Source of the DNA: Nocardioides okcheonensis
GTDB lineage: Bacteria; Actinomycetota; Actinomycetes; Propionibacteriales; Nocardioidaceae
Length of the DNA stretch: 64,000 bases
Direction: 5' to 3'
Assembly: GCF_020991065.1 (NCBI RefSeq)
Contig: NZ_CP087710.1
Coordinates: forward strand, 4,154,001-4,218,000
Shown: one piece after another, positions 40,881 to 49,905 of the stretch
Numbering within the stretch: the stretch's first letter is position 1
Layout: each line of letters begins with the position of its first letter
The notes under the pieces: model-generated
Seen by the model: only the letters and a program-made list of their open reading frames with translations
Databases searched by the model: none
Told to the model about the DNA's origin: nothing
Translations under genes and position numbers: made by a program

Positions 40881-42089
40881 TCAGCCGACGAACAGCAGGC
40901 GGTTCGGCGAGCCGGTGCCGGCGTCGGTCACCACGTTGGTGGTGGCCCGGCCGATGAGGTAGCTGCTGACCGTCGCCGGGCTGGCCGACGGGTTGGTCTG
41001 CAGGTAGAGCGCCGCCGCGCCCGCGACGTGCGGGGTGGCCATCGAGGTGCCGCTGATGGTGTTGGTGGCGGTGTTGGAGGTGTACCAGGCCGAGGTGATG
41101 CTCGAGCCGGGCGCGAACAGGTCGAGGCACGAGCCGATGTTGCTGAAGCTCGAGCGGGCGTCGGTGCTGGTGGTCGAGCCGACCGTCAGCGCCGCCGACA
41201 CGCGCGACGGCGAGCTGCTGCACGCGTTGGCGGCGTAGTCGTTGCCCGCCGCGACGGCGTAGGAGACGCCGTCGGAGATCGAGCGCGCGACCGCGTTGTC
41301 GAGCGTCGTCGAGACGCCGCCGCCGAGGCTCATGTTCGCCACGGCCGGGGCGCCGGCCGCGTGGTTGGCGGTCACCCAGTCGACGCCGGCGATGACGCCG
41401 GCGGTGGTGCCGGAGCCGTTGCAGTCGAGCACGCGGACGGGGACCAGGCGCACGCCCTTGGCGACGCCGTAGGTCGCGCCGCCGACGGTGCCGGCGACGT
41501 GGGTGCCGTGGCCGTTGCAGTCCTCGGTGCCGCGTCCGTCGTTGATCGCGGTGTAGCCGGAGGTGACCCGGCCGCCGAAGTCGGCGTGCGCGGCGCGGAT
41601 GCCGGTGTCGACGATGTAGGCCGTCACGCCGGCGCCGGTCTGGTTGTAGGTGTAGCTGCCCGACAGGGGGCGGGTGCGCTGGTCGATGCGGTCCAGGCCC
41701 CAGGGGGCGGGGGACTGGGTCGCGGTCGCGGTGACCGGCTTGTCGGCCTCGATGTAGGCGACGTCCGGGTTGGCGCGGAGCGCGTCCATGGCGGCCGGGG
41801 TGAGGTCGGCGACGAAGCCGTCGACGACGGCCTTGTAGGTGTGCTCGACCGTGGCACCGTCGCCGCGGGCGTCGGTCTTGGCGGCCTTCACGTCGGCCTG
41901 GGTGACCTGCTCGTCCATGACGACGATGTAGCGCTCGGCCGACGCGGAGCCGAGGAGCGGCGCCTGGTCCTGCTGCCCGGCGGTGGCCGGGGTGCTCGGC
42001 TCGGCGTGCGTGGCGGCCGGGGTGAGGGCCAGTGCAGCGGTGGCGAGCGTCGCGATGCCGGCGAGTACCCGGCGGTGGGGGTTGCGCAT
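40881..42089 (-). CDS. Secreted subtilisin-family (S8) peptidase
   Basis: 402 aa. Signal peptide [27 protein letters not shown]; inhibitor I9 propeptide ([18 protein letters not shown] ... IEADKPV); then the S8 domain with catalytic Asp ([15 protein letters not shown]), His ([13 protein letters not shown]) and Ser ([15 protein letters not shown]), plus oxyanion Asn ([16 protein letters not shown]). Resembles proteinase K-type subtilases of actinobacteria. Released after propeptide removal. ATG 42089 preceded by GAAGGA. Confidence 0.95.
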   Translation of the reverse strand: MRNPHRRVLAGIATLATAALALTPAATHAEPSTPATAGQQDQAPLLGSASAERYIVVMDEQVTQADVKAAKTDARGDGATVEHTYKAVVDGFVADLTPAAMDALRANPDVAYIEADKPVTATATQSPAPWGLDRIDQRTRPLSGSYTYNQTGAGVTAYIVDTGIRAAHADFGGRVTSGYTAINDGRGTEDCNGHGTHVAGTVGGATYGVAKGVRLVPVRVLDCNGSGTTAGVIAGVDWVTANHAAGAPAVANMSLGGGVSTTLDNAVARSISDGVSYAVAAGNDYAANACSSSPSRVSAALTVGSTTSTDARSSFSNIGSCLDLFAPGSSITSAWYTSNTATNTISGTSMATPHVAGAAALYLQTNPSASPATVSSYLIGRATTNVVTDAGTGSPNRLLFVG

Positions 42090-42170
42090 GAGAGGTTGTT
42101 CCTTCCCGAGAAAAGATGGACGCGCAGAATCTCGCCGCTCGCACCGGACCGCGACAAGGGGTCGGGGCGC

Positions 42171-42183
42171 GTTAACAGTTAAC
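42171..42183. promoter_or_regulatory. Palindrome GTTAAC-A-GTTAAC before the subtilase gene
   Basis: A 13-bp palindrome, itself made of two GTTAAC palindromes, about 82 bp upstream of the subtilase start and covering the TAA stop of the regulator gene next to it. In this GC-rich DNA such an AT-rich motif stands out. It may be the operator of that regulator acting on the subtilase gene. Confidence 0.4.
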
Positions 42184-43054
42184 TCGGGTCGGCGTCCGGC
42201 CACGTCCAGCTGAGCCCGGTCGACCCGCTCGGCGCGTCCGAGCGCACCAGGTGGGCGGTGTGCGACGGGTCCAGCTCGACCGGCCACGCGTCCTCGCCGC
42301 AGTAGGCCGACACCGACGCCGGCAGGGCCGTCGGGTCGAACTCGACCTCCAGGCAGTACTCGCGCATCGAGGTCCGCGCCCGACGGCCGTGGCGCAGGTC
42401 GAGGGGCCCCGGGCCGACCGAGGTCACCTCGTGCTCGATCAGCACGGTCTCGCCGCGCCGCAGCGGCCGGGCGAACAGGAGCTCGGCGGCGATGACGCCC
42501 TCGGTCCGTCGGCGTACGACCCGACCCAGCGTGCAGCCGCGGACCGGGCGGATCCGCGGGAGGTCGACCGAGGAGTCGCGCTGGTGGTGCAGGATCACCC
42601 GCCGGTCGGGGCCGTCGGCCGTGGCGCGCAGCACCTGCCGGGTCGTCATCGACGCCAGCCGGCGGTCGGGGCCCACGCGGAGCAGGTCGTGCAGGACCAG
42701 GCGGTCGAGCTCGGCGTCCCAGCGGGTGTCGAGCCGGGCCAGCACGTCGGCGTGGTCGGGCCAGAGCGAGGTGAGGCAGGGCGGCCCGTCGGGCGACGGG
42801 CGGGTCGCGTCGAGGGCCCGGCCGAGCTCGCCCGGCTCGAGGCCGAGGATCTCCTCGAGGTGCGGCAGCGCGGCCAGGGAGCCGCGGCGGGCGGGCACGC
42901 TGCGGCCGGACTGCCAGTAGCTCAACGTGGCCACGCTGATCACCACGCCGCGGTGCGCGAGCCGGTCCCTGACCCGGTGGAGGGCCAGTCCTCGGCGGTC
43001 GATCGCCTCCCGCAGCGTGTCGGCGAAGCTCCCGATAGCGTCGGACACGAGCAC
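42179..43054 (-). CDS. Helix-turn-helix regulator, XRE-like
   Basis: About 291 aa from GTG 43054. N-terminal HTH region: IGSFADTLREAIDRRGLALHRVRDRLAHRGVVISVATLSYWQSGRSVPARR (in outline), an XRE-like fold followed by HLEEILGLEPGEL. The large C-terminal part (residues 90-291) is not recognised and ends in beta-rich, possibly sensor-like sequence. It stands upstream of, and in the same direction as, the subtilase gene, and is divergent from degV (57-bp gap). Target unknown. Confidence 0.75.
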   Translation of the reverse strand: MLVSDAIGSFADTLREAIDRRGLALHRVRDRLAHRGVVISVATLSYWQSGRSVPARRGSLAALPHLEEILGLEPGELGRALDATRPSPDGPPCLTSLWPDHADVLARLDTRWDAELDRLVLHDLLRVGPDRRLASMTTRQVLRATADGPDRRVILHHQRDSSVDLPRIRPVRGCTLGRVVRRRTEGVIAAELLFARPLRRGETVLIEHEVTSVGPGPLDLRHGRRARTSMREYCLEVEFDPTALPASVSAYCGEDAWPVELDPSHTAHLVRSDAPSGSTGLSWTWPDADPS

Positions 43055-43111
43055 ATCCAACCCGGCACCTGGTTGCCGGACCACCTCGGGGTCGGGCGCT
43101 AGGGTCGCGCC

Positions 43112-43972
43112 ATGTCCCGCTCCCGCGTCGTCGTCACCGACTCGACCGCGAGCCTGCCCCCCGAGCTGGCGGACGCCCGCGGCATCCGCGTGGTGCCGCT
43201 GCAGGTGGTGATCGGCGCGAGGGTGCTCGACGAGGGGCCCGACGGCGCGACCCCGGACGTGGTGGCCGAGGCGCTGCGCGACTTCGTCCCCGTGAGCACC
43301 TCGCGCCCCGCCCCCGCGCTGTTCGCCGAGCTCTACCGCTCGCTCGAGGCGGCCGGCGCCGAGGAGGTCGTCTCGGTGCACCTGTCGGGGGAGATGAGCG
43401 GCACCTTCGAGTCCGCCCAGCTCGCCGCGCTCGAGGTCGACCTGCCGGTCCACGTCGTCGACTCCGGGCAGGTCGGCATCGCCACCGGCTACGCCGCGCT
43501 GACCGCCGCCGACGTGCTCGAGGCCGGGGGCTCCGGGCAGGACGCCGCGGAGGCGGCACTCGCGCGCGGGCAGGCCGCGACCTCCCTGTTCTACGTCGAC
43601 ACCCTCGAGCACCTGCGACGCGGCGGCCGGATCGGTGCCGCCGCGGCCCTGGTCGGCAGCGCCCTCTCGGTGAAGCCCCTGCTGGAGATCGTCGACGGCA
43701 AGGTGGTGCCGCGCGAGCGGGTGCGTACGGCGTCGAGGGCCCTGGCGCGGCTCGGCGACCTCGCGGTCGAGGCGGCCGGCGACGCGTCCGTCGACGTCTG
43801 CGTGGCCCACCTCGCGAACCCCGAGCGGGCCGAGGAGCTCACCGCCGTGCTGACCGAGCGGCTCGCGGCGGGGCTCGAGGGCCGCGAGGTGATGTGCGGC
43901 GAGCTCGGCGCGGTGCTCGGCGCGCACGTCGGCCCCGGCATGGTCGCCGTGTGCGTCTCGCCGCGCCCCTGA
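43112..43972 (+). CDS. DegV family fatty-acid-binding protein
   Basis: 286 aa with the DegV fold: VTDSTASLPPELADARGIRVVPLQV at the N-terminus, the ligand-contact TSRPAPALFAELYRSLEAAGAEEVVSVHLSGEMSGTF, and VDTLEHLRRGGRIGAAAALVGSALSVKPLLEI. DegV proteins bind single fatty acids and act as FakB subunits of fatty acid kinase in Firmicutes; no FakA is next to it. Start ATG 43112. The structured repeat copy 2 begins 6 bp after the stop. Confidence 0.9.
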   Translation: MSRSRVVVTDSTASLPPELADARGIRVVPLQVVIGARVLDEGPDGATPDVVAEALRDFVPVSTSRPAPALFAELYRSLEAAGAEEVVSVHLSGEMSGTFESAQLAALEVDLPVHVVDSGQVGIATGYAALTAADVLEAGGSGQDAAEAALARGQAATSLFYVDTLEHLRRGGRIGAAAALVGSALSVKPLLEIVDGKVVPRERVRTASRALARLGDLAVEAAGDASVDVCVAHLANPERAEELTAVLTERLAAGLEGREVMCGELGAVLGAHVGPGMVAVCVSPRP

Positions 43973-43977
43973 TCTCC

Positions 43978-44058
43978 TTCAGCGATCCCCGGCTGGCCGG
44001 GGATCGCTGAACTTGTCAGGCCGTGCACGGGCCGACAAGTTCAGCGAGAGCCTGACAG
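43978..44058 (+). repeat. 81-bp double-hairpin element, copy 2 (after degV)
   Basis: Same length and plan as the element at 17368. Hairpin 1 arms 43978-43992 and 43997-44011 are identical to copy 1 except in the loop (CTGG). In hairpin 2 the right arm reads GGGCCGACAAGT instead of GGCCTGACAAGT, so it and the alternative long hairpin are imperfect here. The downstream TTCAGCGA and CCTGACA are kept. Orientation relative to the upstream gene is the same as in copy 1. Confidence 0.88.
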
Positions 44059-44122
44059 GTTCGTCCACAGATCGCCGTCGGCCCCTGTCGGTGGCCGGTC
44101 CGCGCTTCCTAGCGTGGGGGGC

Positions 44123-45001
44123 ATGCGACGGTCCCAGTCCTCCTCCGAGCACGCCGAGGCGGTGTCGCGGCGGCTGGCGACCCTGAGCGCCGAGCTCGCG
44201 GCGGTGCGCGGCGAGCCCGGCAGTCACCCCGACCGGGGAGAGGGGCCGACCCACACCCGGGTGCGCCAGCCGGTCGACCCGCCCGCCCCCGTGGTGCTGC
44301 CGGTGCCGGGCCGGCACGCGTCGCGGCGGCTCCGCGTGGCCGGGTTCCAGCTCGGGCCGCTGCACCTGGCGGTCGTGTCCGTCGTGGTGGCCGCTGCGGT
44401 CGCGCTGGCCGCCTGGTGGGCGGTGCGCGACCAGGCCGAGCCCGTGGCCGTCGCCCCCGCGAGTGCGGGGGAGCCTGGCCCGGCCGGCGACCCGTCGCCG
44501 CTCGCGTCGCTGCCCCCGACGGCGGGGGAGCCAGCGGGCGCGACCGGGGCGGGAGCCGGGCAGGACGCCGCCACCGAGGTGGTGGTCGACGTGGCCGGCA
44601 AGGTGCGGCGCCCCGGCATCGCCGTGCTGCCGTCCGGGTCGCGCGTGGTCGACGCGCTGGAGGCTGCCGGGGGAGCGCGCCGCGGCGTCGACCTGTCCTC
44701 GCTCAACCTCGCCCGGCTGCTGGTCGACGGCGAGCAGATCCTGGTCGGGCAGGCCGCCCCCGCGGGTCCCGCCGGGGCGGTCGGCACCCCGCCCCCGGCG
44801 GCGGGCAGTGCGCTGGTCAACCTCAACTTCGCCGACCAGACCGCCCTGGAGTCGCTGCCCGGGGTCGGACCGGTCACGGCGGGGGCGATCCTCGCGTGGC
44901 GCTCCGAGCACGGCGGGTTCACCTCCGTCGACGAGCTGCTCGAGGTCGACGGCATCGGCGAGGCGACGCTCGCCGAGATCGCCCCGCACGTGACGCTCTG
45001 A
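44123..45001 (+). CDS. comEA: ComEA-type DNA-binding competence protein
   Basis: 292 aa. A cytoplasmic N-terminal part (MRRSQSSSEHAEAV...) precedes one membrane helix (LHLAVVSVVVAAAVALAAWWAV), an SLBB-type domain (TEVVVDVAGKVRRPGIAVLPSGSRVVDAL) and a C-terminal helix-hairpin-helix pair (VNLNFADQTALESLPGVGPVTAGAILAWR, FTSVDELLEVDGIGEATLAEI). It binds incoming DNA at the outer face of the membrane and hands it to ComEC, encoded 11 bp downstream. The long N-terminus is usual for actinobacterial ComEA. Confidence 0.93.
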   Translation: MRRSQSSSEHAEAVSRRLATLSAELAAVRGEPGSHPDRGEGPTHTRVRQPVDPPAPVVLPVPGRHASRRLRVAGFQLGPLHLAVVSVVVAAAVALAAWWAVRDQAEPVAVAPASAGEPGPAGDPSPLASLPPTAGEPAGATGAGAGQDAATEVVVDVAGKVRRPGIAVLPSGSRVVDALEAAGGARRGVDLSSLNLARLLVDGEQILVGQAAPAGPAGAVGTPPPAAGSALVNLNFADQTALESLPGVGPVTAGAILAWRSEHGGFTSVDELLEVDGIGEATLAEIAPHVTL

Positions 45002-45011
45002 CGGTCACCCG

Positions 45012-47306
45012 GTGCCCGACCAGCCCGACCAATCCGACCGGCCCGACCTGCGCGCGCTCGCGCTCGGGGCCGGCGCGTGGTGCGGGGCGCTGCTCGCGCT
45101 GCTCCTGCCGGGGCCGGCCGCCGTGGCGTCGGTGGCGGCCGTGTCCGTCGCGGTGGTCGCCGGCGTCCGGCGCGGCAGGTGGGCGGTCGGGTGGCTCGGA
45201 CCGCTGGCGGCGCTGGTCGCGGTCGCCGGGGTCGCCGCGCTGCAGCAGGTCGTGGTGTCCGCCTCGCCGGTGGCGCGCCTGGCCGACGAGGGGGCCGTGG
45301 TCGACCTCCGGGTCGCGCTGACCTCGGACGTACGGGTCGTGGCCGGGCAGTTCGGCGACGTGCAGGTGGTGCAGGCGCGGGTCGAGCGGGTCGAGGGACG
45401 CGGCCGCGCGTGGACGCTGGACGTCCCGGTCGTCGTGATGGCCGACGCCGACTGGCCGCGGCTGCCGCTCGGCACGGTGCTGGACACGGCGGCCCGCCTG
45501 GTCCCCGCCACCGACGGCGCGGCCGCGCTGGTGCGGCCGCTGGGGGAGCCGCGCGTGGTCGCACCGCCACGGGCCTGGTGGGACGGCGCGGCGGCGATCC
45601 GCACGTCGGTGCGGGCCGTCGTGTCCGGGCGGGACGCCGACGCCCGCGAGCTGGTGCCGGCGCTCGTGGTGGGGGACGACGGCGGCCTCGACCCCGACCT
45701 GGCCGACGACTTCCGCACCACCGGGCTCACCCACCTGCTCGCGGTGAGCGGGACCAACCTGACGCTCGTCGTCGGCTTCCTTCTCGTGCTCGGCCGCTGG
45801 GTCGGGGTGCGCGGACGCGGCCTGCACCTCCTCGCCGCGGTCGGGATCGTCGGCTTCGTGATGACCGCCCGCGCCGAGCCCAGCGTGGTGCGGGCGGCCG
45901 CGATGGGCACCGTCGCGCTGGTCGGGATGGGCCGCAACGGCCGGTCCCGCGGTGCGCGCGGGCTCGGGGTCGCGGTCCTGGTTCTGCTCCTCGTCTGGCC
46001 CCGGCTGGCGACCACCGCCGGGTTCGCGCTGTCGGCCCTCGCGACCGCGGGGATCCTGCTGCTGGCGCCGGTGTGGCGCGACGCGCTGGTGCGCTGGACG
46101 CCGCGCTGGGTGGCGGAGGCCGTGTCGGTGCCGCTCGCCGCGCAGGTCGCCTGCACCCCCGTCGTCGCCGGGCTGTCCGGCCAGGTCAGCCTGGTCGCCG
46201 TCGGCGCCAACCTGGTCGTCGCGCCGGCCGTGGCGCCGGCGACGGTGCTCGGGCTGGCCGGGGGACTGGCGGGGCTGCTGTGGCACCCGCTCGGCGTGGT
46301 GGTCGCGGCCCCTGCCGCCTGGTCGGCGGCGTGGATCATCGCGGTGGCGCGGGCCGGGGCCGAGGTCCCGACCGCGGCGGTCGCCTGGGGCACCGGCCCG
46401 CTCGCGCTCACCGCGCTGACCCTCGGGTGCGTGGCGGCGGTGCTGGTCGCACCCCGGGTGCTGCGCCGTCCGGCGTCGGCCCTGGCCTGCACGGGTCTGC
46501 TCGTGGTCACCGTGCTGGTGCGTCCACCGACGCCCGGGTGGCCGCCGCCGGGCTGGGTGCTGGTGGCCTGTGACGTGGGCCAGGGCGACGGGCTGGTCCT
46601 GCGGGCCGGACCCGGGACCGCGGTGGTCGTCGACGCCGGTCCCGACCCGCAGGCGATCGACGGCTGCCTCGACCGGCTGGGGGTGCGCGCCGTGCCCCTG
46701 GTCGTGCTGACCCACTTCCACGCCGACCACGTCGACGGCCTCGACGGGGTGCTGGACGGACGGCGCGTGGGCGGCGTCGAGGGCACCTCGCTGCTCGAGC
46801 CGGCCGGGGGCGTGCGGGTGGTCGGCGACGCGGTCGGCCGGGCTCCGGCGGTGGCGGCGTACGGACTCACCCGCCGCGTCGGCGACGTGACGCTGCAGAC
46901 CGTGTGGCCGCGGCCGGGGGCGACGATCGGGGAGGCGGGTGAGAGCGCCCCCAACGACGCCAGCGTGGTGCTGCTGGCCGAGGTCGGCGGGCTGCGGGTG
47001 CTGCTCACGGGCGACGTCGAGCCGTCGGCGCAGGCGGCGCTCGCGCGCGACCTGCCGGGCCTCGAGGTCGACGTGCTCAAGGTCCCGCACCACGGCAGCC
47101 GGCACCAGGACCTCGACTGGCTGACCTCGCTCGACGCCCGCGTGGCGCTGGTCTCGGTCGGGGCGGACAACGACTACGGCCACCCGTCGCCCGACCTGGT
47201 CGCCGCGCTCACCGCCTCCGGGGCGCGGGTGTGGCGCACCGACCTCTCCGGCGACGTCGCCGTGGTGGTGCGGGACGGCGAGGTGGCTGTCGCCACCCGC
47301 CGATAG
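45012..47306 (+). CDS. comEC: ComEC/Rec2 family DNA-uptake channel protein
   Basis: 764 aa. Membrane core with about 10 helices; the competence motif DDFRTTGLTHLLAVSGTNLTLVVGF is visible at about residues 235-260. The C-terminal part is a metallo-beta-lactamase domain: VACDVGQGDGLVLRAGPGTAVVVDAG, LTHFHADHVDGLDG, LLTGDVE and VPHHGSRH. Transports single-stranded DNA across the membrane. GTG 45012. Natural competence is possible but other components are not in the window. Confidence 0.95.
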   Translation: MPDQPDQSDRPDLRALALGAGAWCGALLALLLPGPAAVASVAAVSVAVVAGVRRGRWAVGWLGPLAALVAVAGVAALQQVVVSASPVARLADEGAVVDLRVALTSDVRVVAGQFGDVQVVQARVERVEGRGRAWTLDVPVVVMADADWPRLPLGTVLDTAARLVPATDGAAALVRPLGEPRVVAPPRAWWDGAAAIRTSVRAVVSGRDADARELVPALVVGDDGGLDPDLADDFRTTGLTHLLAVSGTNLTLVVGFLLVLGRWVGVRGRGLHLLAAVGIVGFVMTARAEPSVVRAAAMGTVALVGMGRNGRSRGARGLGVAVLVLLLVWPRLATTAGFALSALATAGILLLAPVWRDALVRWTPRWVAEAVSVPLAAQVACTPVVAGLSGQVSLVAVGANLVVAPAVAPATVLGLAGGLAGLLWHPLGVVVAAPAAWSAAWIIAVARAGAEVPTAAVAWGTGPLALTALTLGCVAAVLVAPRVLRRPASALACTGLLVVTVLVRPPTPGWPPPGWVLVACDVGQGDGLVLRAGPGTAVVVDAGPDPQAIDGCLDRLGVRAVPLVVLTHFHADHVDGLDGVLDGRRVGGVEGTSLLEPAGGVRVVGDAVGRAPAVAAYGLTRRVGDVTLQTVWPRPGATIGEAGESAPNDASVVLLAEVGGLRVLLTGDVEPSAQAALARDLPGLEVDVLKVPHHGSRHQDLDWLTSLDARVALVSVGADNDYGHPSPDLVAALTASGARVWRTDLSGDVAVVVRDGEVAVATRR

Positions 47307-47319
47307 GATCGCCCGCACC

Positions 47320-48306
47320 ATGGCACGCACCCCCTCCGCCGCTCAGGTCCTCGGCCACGTCGTCCTCGTGACGGGCAAGGAGGAGTACCTCTCGGCGCGC
47401 ACGGTGGCGTCGGTGCGCGACGCCGTCCGGGCCCACGACGGCGACGCCGAGATGGCCGAGTCGCAGGCCTCCGACCTCACCCTGGCCTCGCTGGGGGAGA
47501 TGTCGGCGCCGTCGCTCTTCTCCTCGATCCGCTGCGTGGTCGTGCGCGGGCTGGAGGACCTCCCCGACGAGTCCGTCGACGGCCTCCTGGGCTACTGCGC
47601 CGCCCCGTCCGACGACGTCGCGCTGGTCCTCGTCCACGGCGGCGGGCAGAAGGGCAGCGGCGTGCTCACCAAGCTGCGCAAGCTCGCCGCGGTCACCGAG
47701 GTGAAGTCGGAGGAGGTCAAGGCCTCCGAGATGCCGGCCTTCGTGACCTCCGAGGTCGCCTCCCACGGCGCGCGCATCACCCCCGACGCGGCGACGTTCC
47801 TCGTCCAGGCCATCGGCAGCGACCTGCGTTCGCTGGCCGCGGCCGCCGACCAGCTCACCAACGACTTCCCCGACGAGCAGCTCACCATCGAGAAGGTCCA
47901 GCGCTACTTCGGCGGTCGGGCGGAGGCGAAGTCCTTCACGGTCGCCGACGCCGCGTTCGCCGGCCGGCGCGCGCAGGCGCTGGAGGAGCTGCGCTGGGCG
48001 CTCGACGCCGGCACCGCGACGGTGCTGGTCACCTCGGCGATGGCGGCGTCCGCGCGCAGCATCGCGCGCTACCTCGGCGCCCCGCGCGGCGCGCGCGACG
48101 GAGACCTGGCCCGCGAGCTCGGCGTCCCGCCGTGGAAGGTGCGCACGGTGCGCGACCAGTCACGCGCGTGGAGCCCCGACGCGATCGCCGCCGCCGTGCA
48201 GGCGGTCGCCGCCGCCGACGCCGACATCAAGGGCCGCGCGCACGACGCGTCCTACACCCTCGAGCGGCTCGTGCTCACCGTCGCCGGGCTGCGCGAGACG
48301 CGCTGA
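47320..48306 (+). CDS. holA: DNA polymerase III subunit delta
   Basis: 328 aa. Clamp-loader subunit that opens the sliding clamp. Three-domain AAA-like protein without Walker motifs; visible: VVLVTGKEEYLSARTVASVRDAV at the N-terminus, EVKASEMPAFVTSEVASHGARITPDAATFLVQAIGSDLRSLAAAADQL in the middle and SAMAASARSIARYL near the end. 13 bp after comEC. Convergent with rpsT; both share a terminator hairpin. Confidence 0.93.
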   Translation: MARTPSAAQVLGHVVLVTGKEEYLSARTVASVRDAVRAHDGDAEMAESQASDLTLASLGEMSAPSLFSSIRCVVVRGLEDLPDESVDGLLGYCAAPSDDVALVLVHGGGQKGSGVLTKLRKLAAVTEVKSEEVKASEMPAFVTSEVASHGARITPDAATFLVQAIGSDLRSLAAAADQLTNDFPDEQLTIEKVQRYFGGRAEAKSFTVADAAFAGRRAQALEELRWALDAGTATVLVTSAMAASARSIARYLGAPRGARDGDLARELGVPPWKVRTVRDQSRAWSPDAIAAAVQAVAAADADIKGRAHDASYTLERLVLTVAGLRETR

Positions 48307-48340
48307 CCACCGCCTCCGGGCCGGCCCCCGAAATGCAGAA

Positions 48341-48361
48341 CACCCGCCACGAGGGCGGGTG
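48341..48361. terminator. Bidirectional terminator between holA and rpsT
   Basis: CACCCGCC and GGCGGGTG separated by 5 nt, 34 bp after the holA stop and 20 bp after the rpsT stop (on the other strand). Stem 8 bp. Confidence 0.75.
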
Positions 48362-48381
48362 CTCGGCTGTGACTGCTGCGA

Positions 48382-48642
48382 TCAGAGCGCGGCGGTCTTC
48401 TTGGCGATCGACGACTTGCGGTTCGCGGCCTGGTTGGAGTGGATGACACCCTTCGAGGCGGCCTTGTCGAGCTGCTTCATCGCGTCGCGACCGGCCACCA
48501 CGGCGGCGTCCTTGTCGCCGGCCTCGGCGAGCTCGCGGAACTTGCGAACGGCGGTCTTCAGGCGCGACTTCACGGCCTGGTTGCGCTGGCGCGCCTTCTC
48601 GTTCTGCTTGTTGCGCTTGATCTGGGACTTGATGTTCGCCAC
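48382..48642 (-). CDS. rpsT: 30S ribosomal protein S20
   Basis: 86 aa, basic. Start is GTG 48642 ([35 protein letters not shown] in outline). S20 binds 16S rRNA early in 30S assembly. The family block [15 protein letters not shown] is at the C-terminus. Its promoter probably lies at 48744-48773, giving a leader of about 100 nt. A non-ATG start in rpsT is also found in other bacteria, where it matters for autoregulation. Confidence 0.97.
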   Translation of the reverse strand: MANIKSQIKRNKQNEKARQRNQAVKSRLKTAVRKFRELAEAGDKDAAVVAGRDAMKQLDKAASKGVIHSNQAANRKSSIAKKTAAL

Positions 48643-48743
48643 GTGTGGATCCTTGGGTGCTCGTCCGGATTCGGAAAGTCTGGTGCTTGTCGGCTGCCTG
48701 GCAACCCCGGGTAGAGGGTCGGGTGCCGGACACGCAGGGAGAA

Positions 48744-48773
48744 ACTCTACCGGCACGCCTCGCGGGCGCCCAA
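48744..48773 (-). promoter_or_regulatory. Probable rpsT promoter
   Basis: On the minus strand TTGGGC (48773-48768) and TAGAGT (48749-48744) are 18 bp apart, upstream of rpsT. The leader between here and the start (about 100 bp) includes no clear hairpin; the rest of the 217-bp gap up to 48859 shows nothing else recognisable. Confidence 0.5.
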
Positions 48774-48859
48774 ATCGCTCAGGCGGACCGTCGTCCTGCG
48801 CGCCGCGCGACGGCCTCCAGCATGCGCCCCGACTCCCGGATCCGGAAATCGTTGCGCGG

Positions 48860-49831
48860 TCACGACCAGCCCCGGCGCTCGGCCAACCAGGCCCAGCACA
48901 CCTCGCCCTGCCAGCGCTGGTGGTCGCGCAGGTGCGGGGAGGTCGGCGGCACCGACTGCTCGCACTGGGAGAGGAAGTAGCCCGCGTACATCGCGAGCAT
49001 GATGTCGATCGACTCGGCCGGCACGTCGCGCAGCAGCCGCCGCGAGGCGAGGACGGCGTCGACGTCGATGCCCTCGCCGCGGGGCGCGATCAGGGCGGCG
49101 AACGAGTCGAACCACGCGCAGCCGCGGACCGGCCAGTTCCAGTCGCAGAGCAGGGCGCGGCCGTCGGCGTCGATGAGCACGTTGTCGGAGCGCACGTCGG
49201 TGTGGACCATGGTGTCGCCGCCGACGACCTCGTCCAGGCGGCGGGCCAGCGCCTCCGCGTCGTCGAGGTGGGGGAGGTCGGGGCGTGCCTCGCGCACCGC
49301 GGCCCACCCGTCGGCCAGGGGCGCCATGTCCTCAGCCGCGTCGACCAGCTCGAGACCGGCGGGCGGCGGGGTGAGCAGGTCGGCGGTCTCCTCGAGCGCG
49401 TCGAGCAGCGCGGCCAGGTCGTCGTCACGCCACGGGCGGTGCGGGGTGCGCGCCTCGACGTGCTCGATGCCGAGGACGACCCAGTCGTCGTCGAGGTGCC
49501 ACAGCAGCCGCGGCGCGGGGACGTCGGCCGGCAGCGCGCCGAGCTTGCGCGCCTCCTCGCGGTAGGACTCGGCGAACAGGCGCTGGGCCTTCACCGACGC
49601 CGCCTTCACGAAGTGGCGCGAGCCGTCCTCGCACACCAGCACGGACGCGAACCCCGGCGTGAAGCCGCTCGTCTGGGAGATCGCCTCGACGACCGGGGAG
49701 CCACACCTGCGCTCGACGTAGGCCCGCAGGTTCGGCGGCAGGAACGCCCACTCCAGCCGTCGCGCGGTCGCCTCGTGCGGGACGGGGTACGGGGCGTGCG
49801 GGGTGCGGCTGGTCCGGGACATGCCGCGCAT
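48860..49831 (-). CDS. APH-family phosphotransferase
   Basis: 323 aa, aminoglycoside/choline-kinase fold. ATP-binding region [20 protein letters not shown]; catalytic loop [13 protein letters not shown] (HxDxxxxN) and CDWNWPVRG (DxD-like metal site). The catalytic Asp-Asn pair is present, so it is probably active; the substrate may be an antibiotic, a sugar or a metabolite. Start at ATG 49831 or 49822. Divergent from the GNAT gene at 49906. Confidence 0.87.
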   Translation of the reverse strand: MRGMSRTSRTPHAPYPVPHEATARRLEWAFLPPNLRAYVERRCGSPVVEAISQTSGFTPGFASVLVCEDGSRHFVKAASVKAQRLFAESYREEARKLGALPADVPAPRLLWHLDDDWVVLGIEHVEARTPHRPWRDDDLAALLDALEETADLLTPPPAGLELVDAAEDMAPLADGWAAVREARPDLPHLDDAEALARRLDEVVGGDTMVHTDVRSDNVLIDADGRALLCDWNWPVRGCAWFDSFAALIAPRGEGIDVDAVLASRRLLRDVPAESIDIMLAMYAGYFLSQCEQSVPPTSPHLRDHQRWQGEVCWAWLAERRGWS

Positions 49832-49905
49832 CCTTCCCCACGAGCCCCGCCGCCCCCACCGGATATCGGTGGAGCCGGCGTCGGGCGGGCGGGTAGAACT
49901 GCCGC

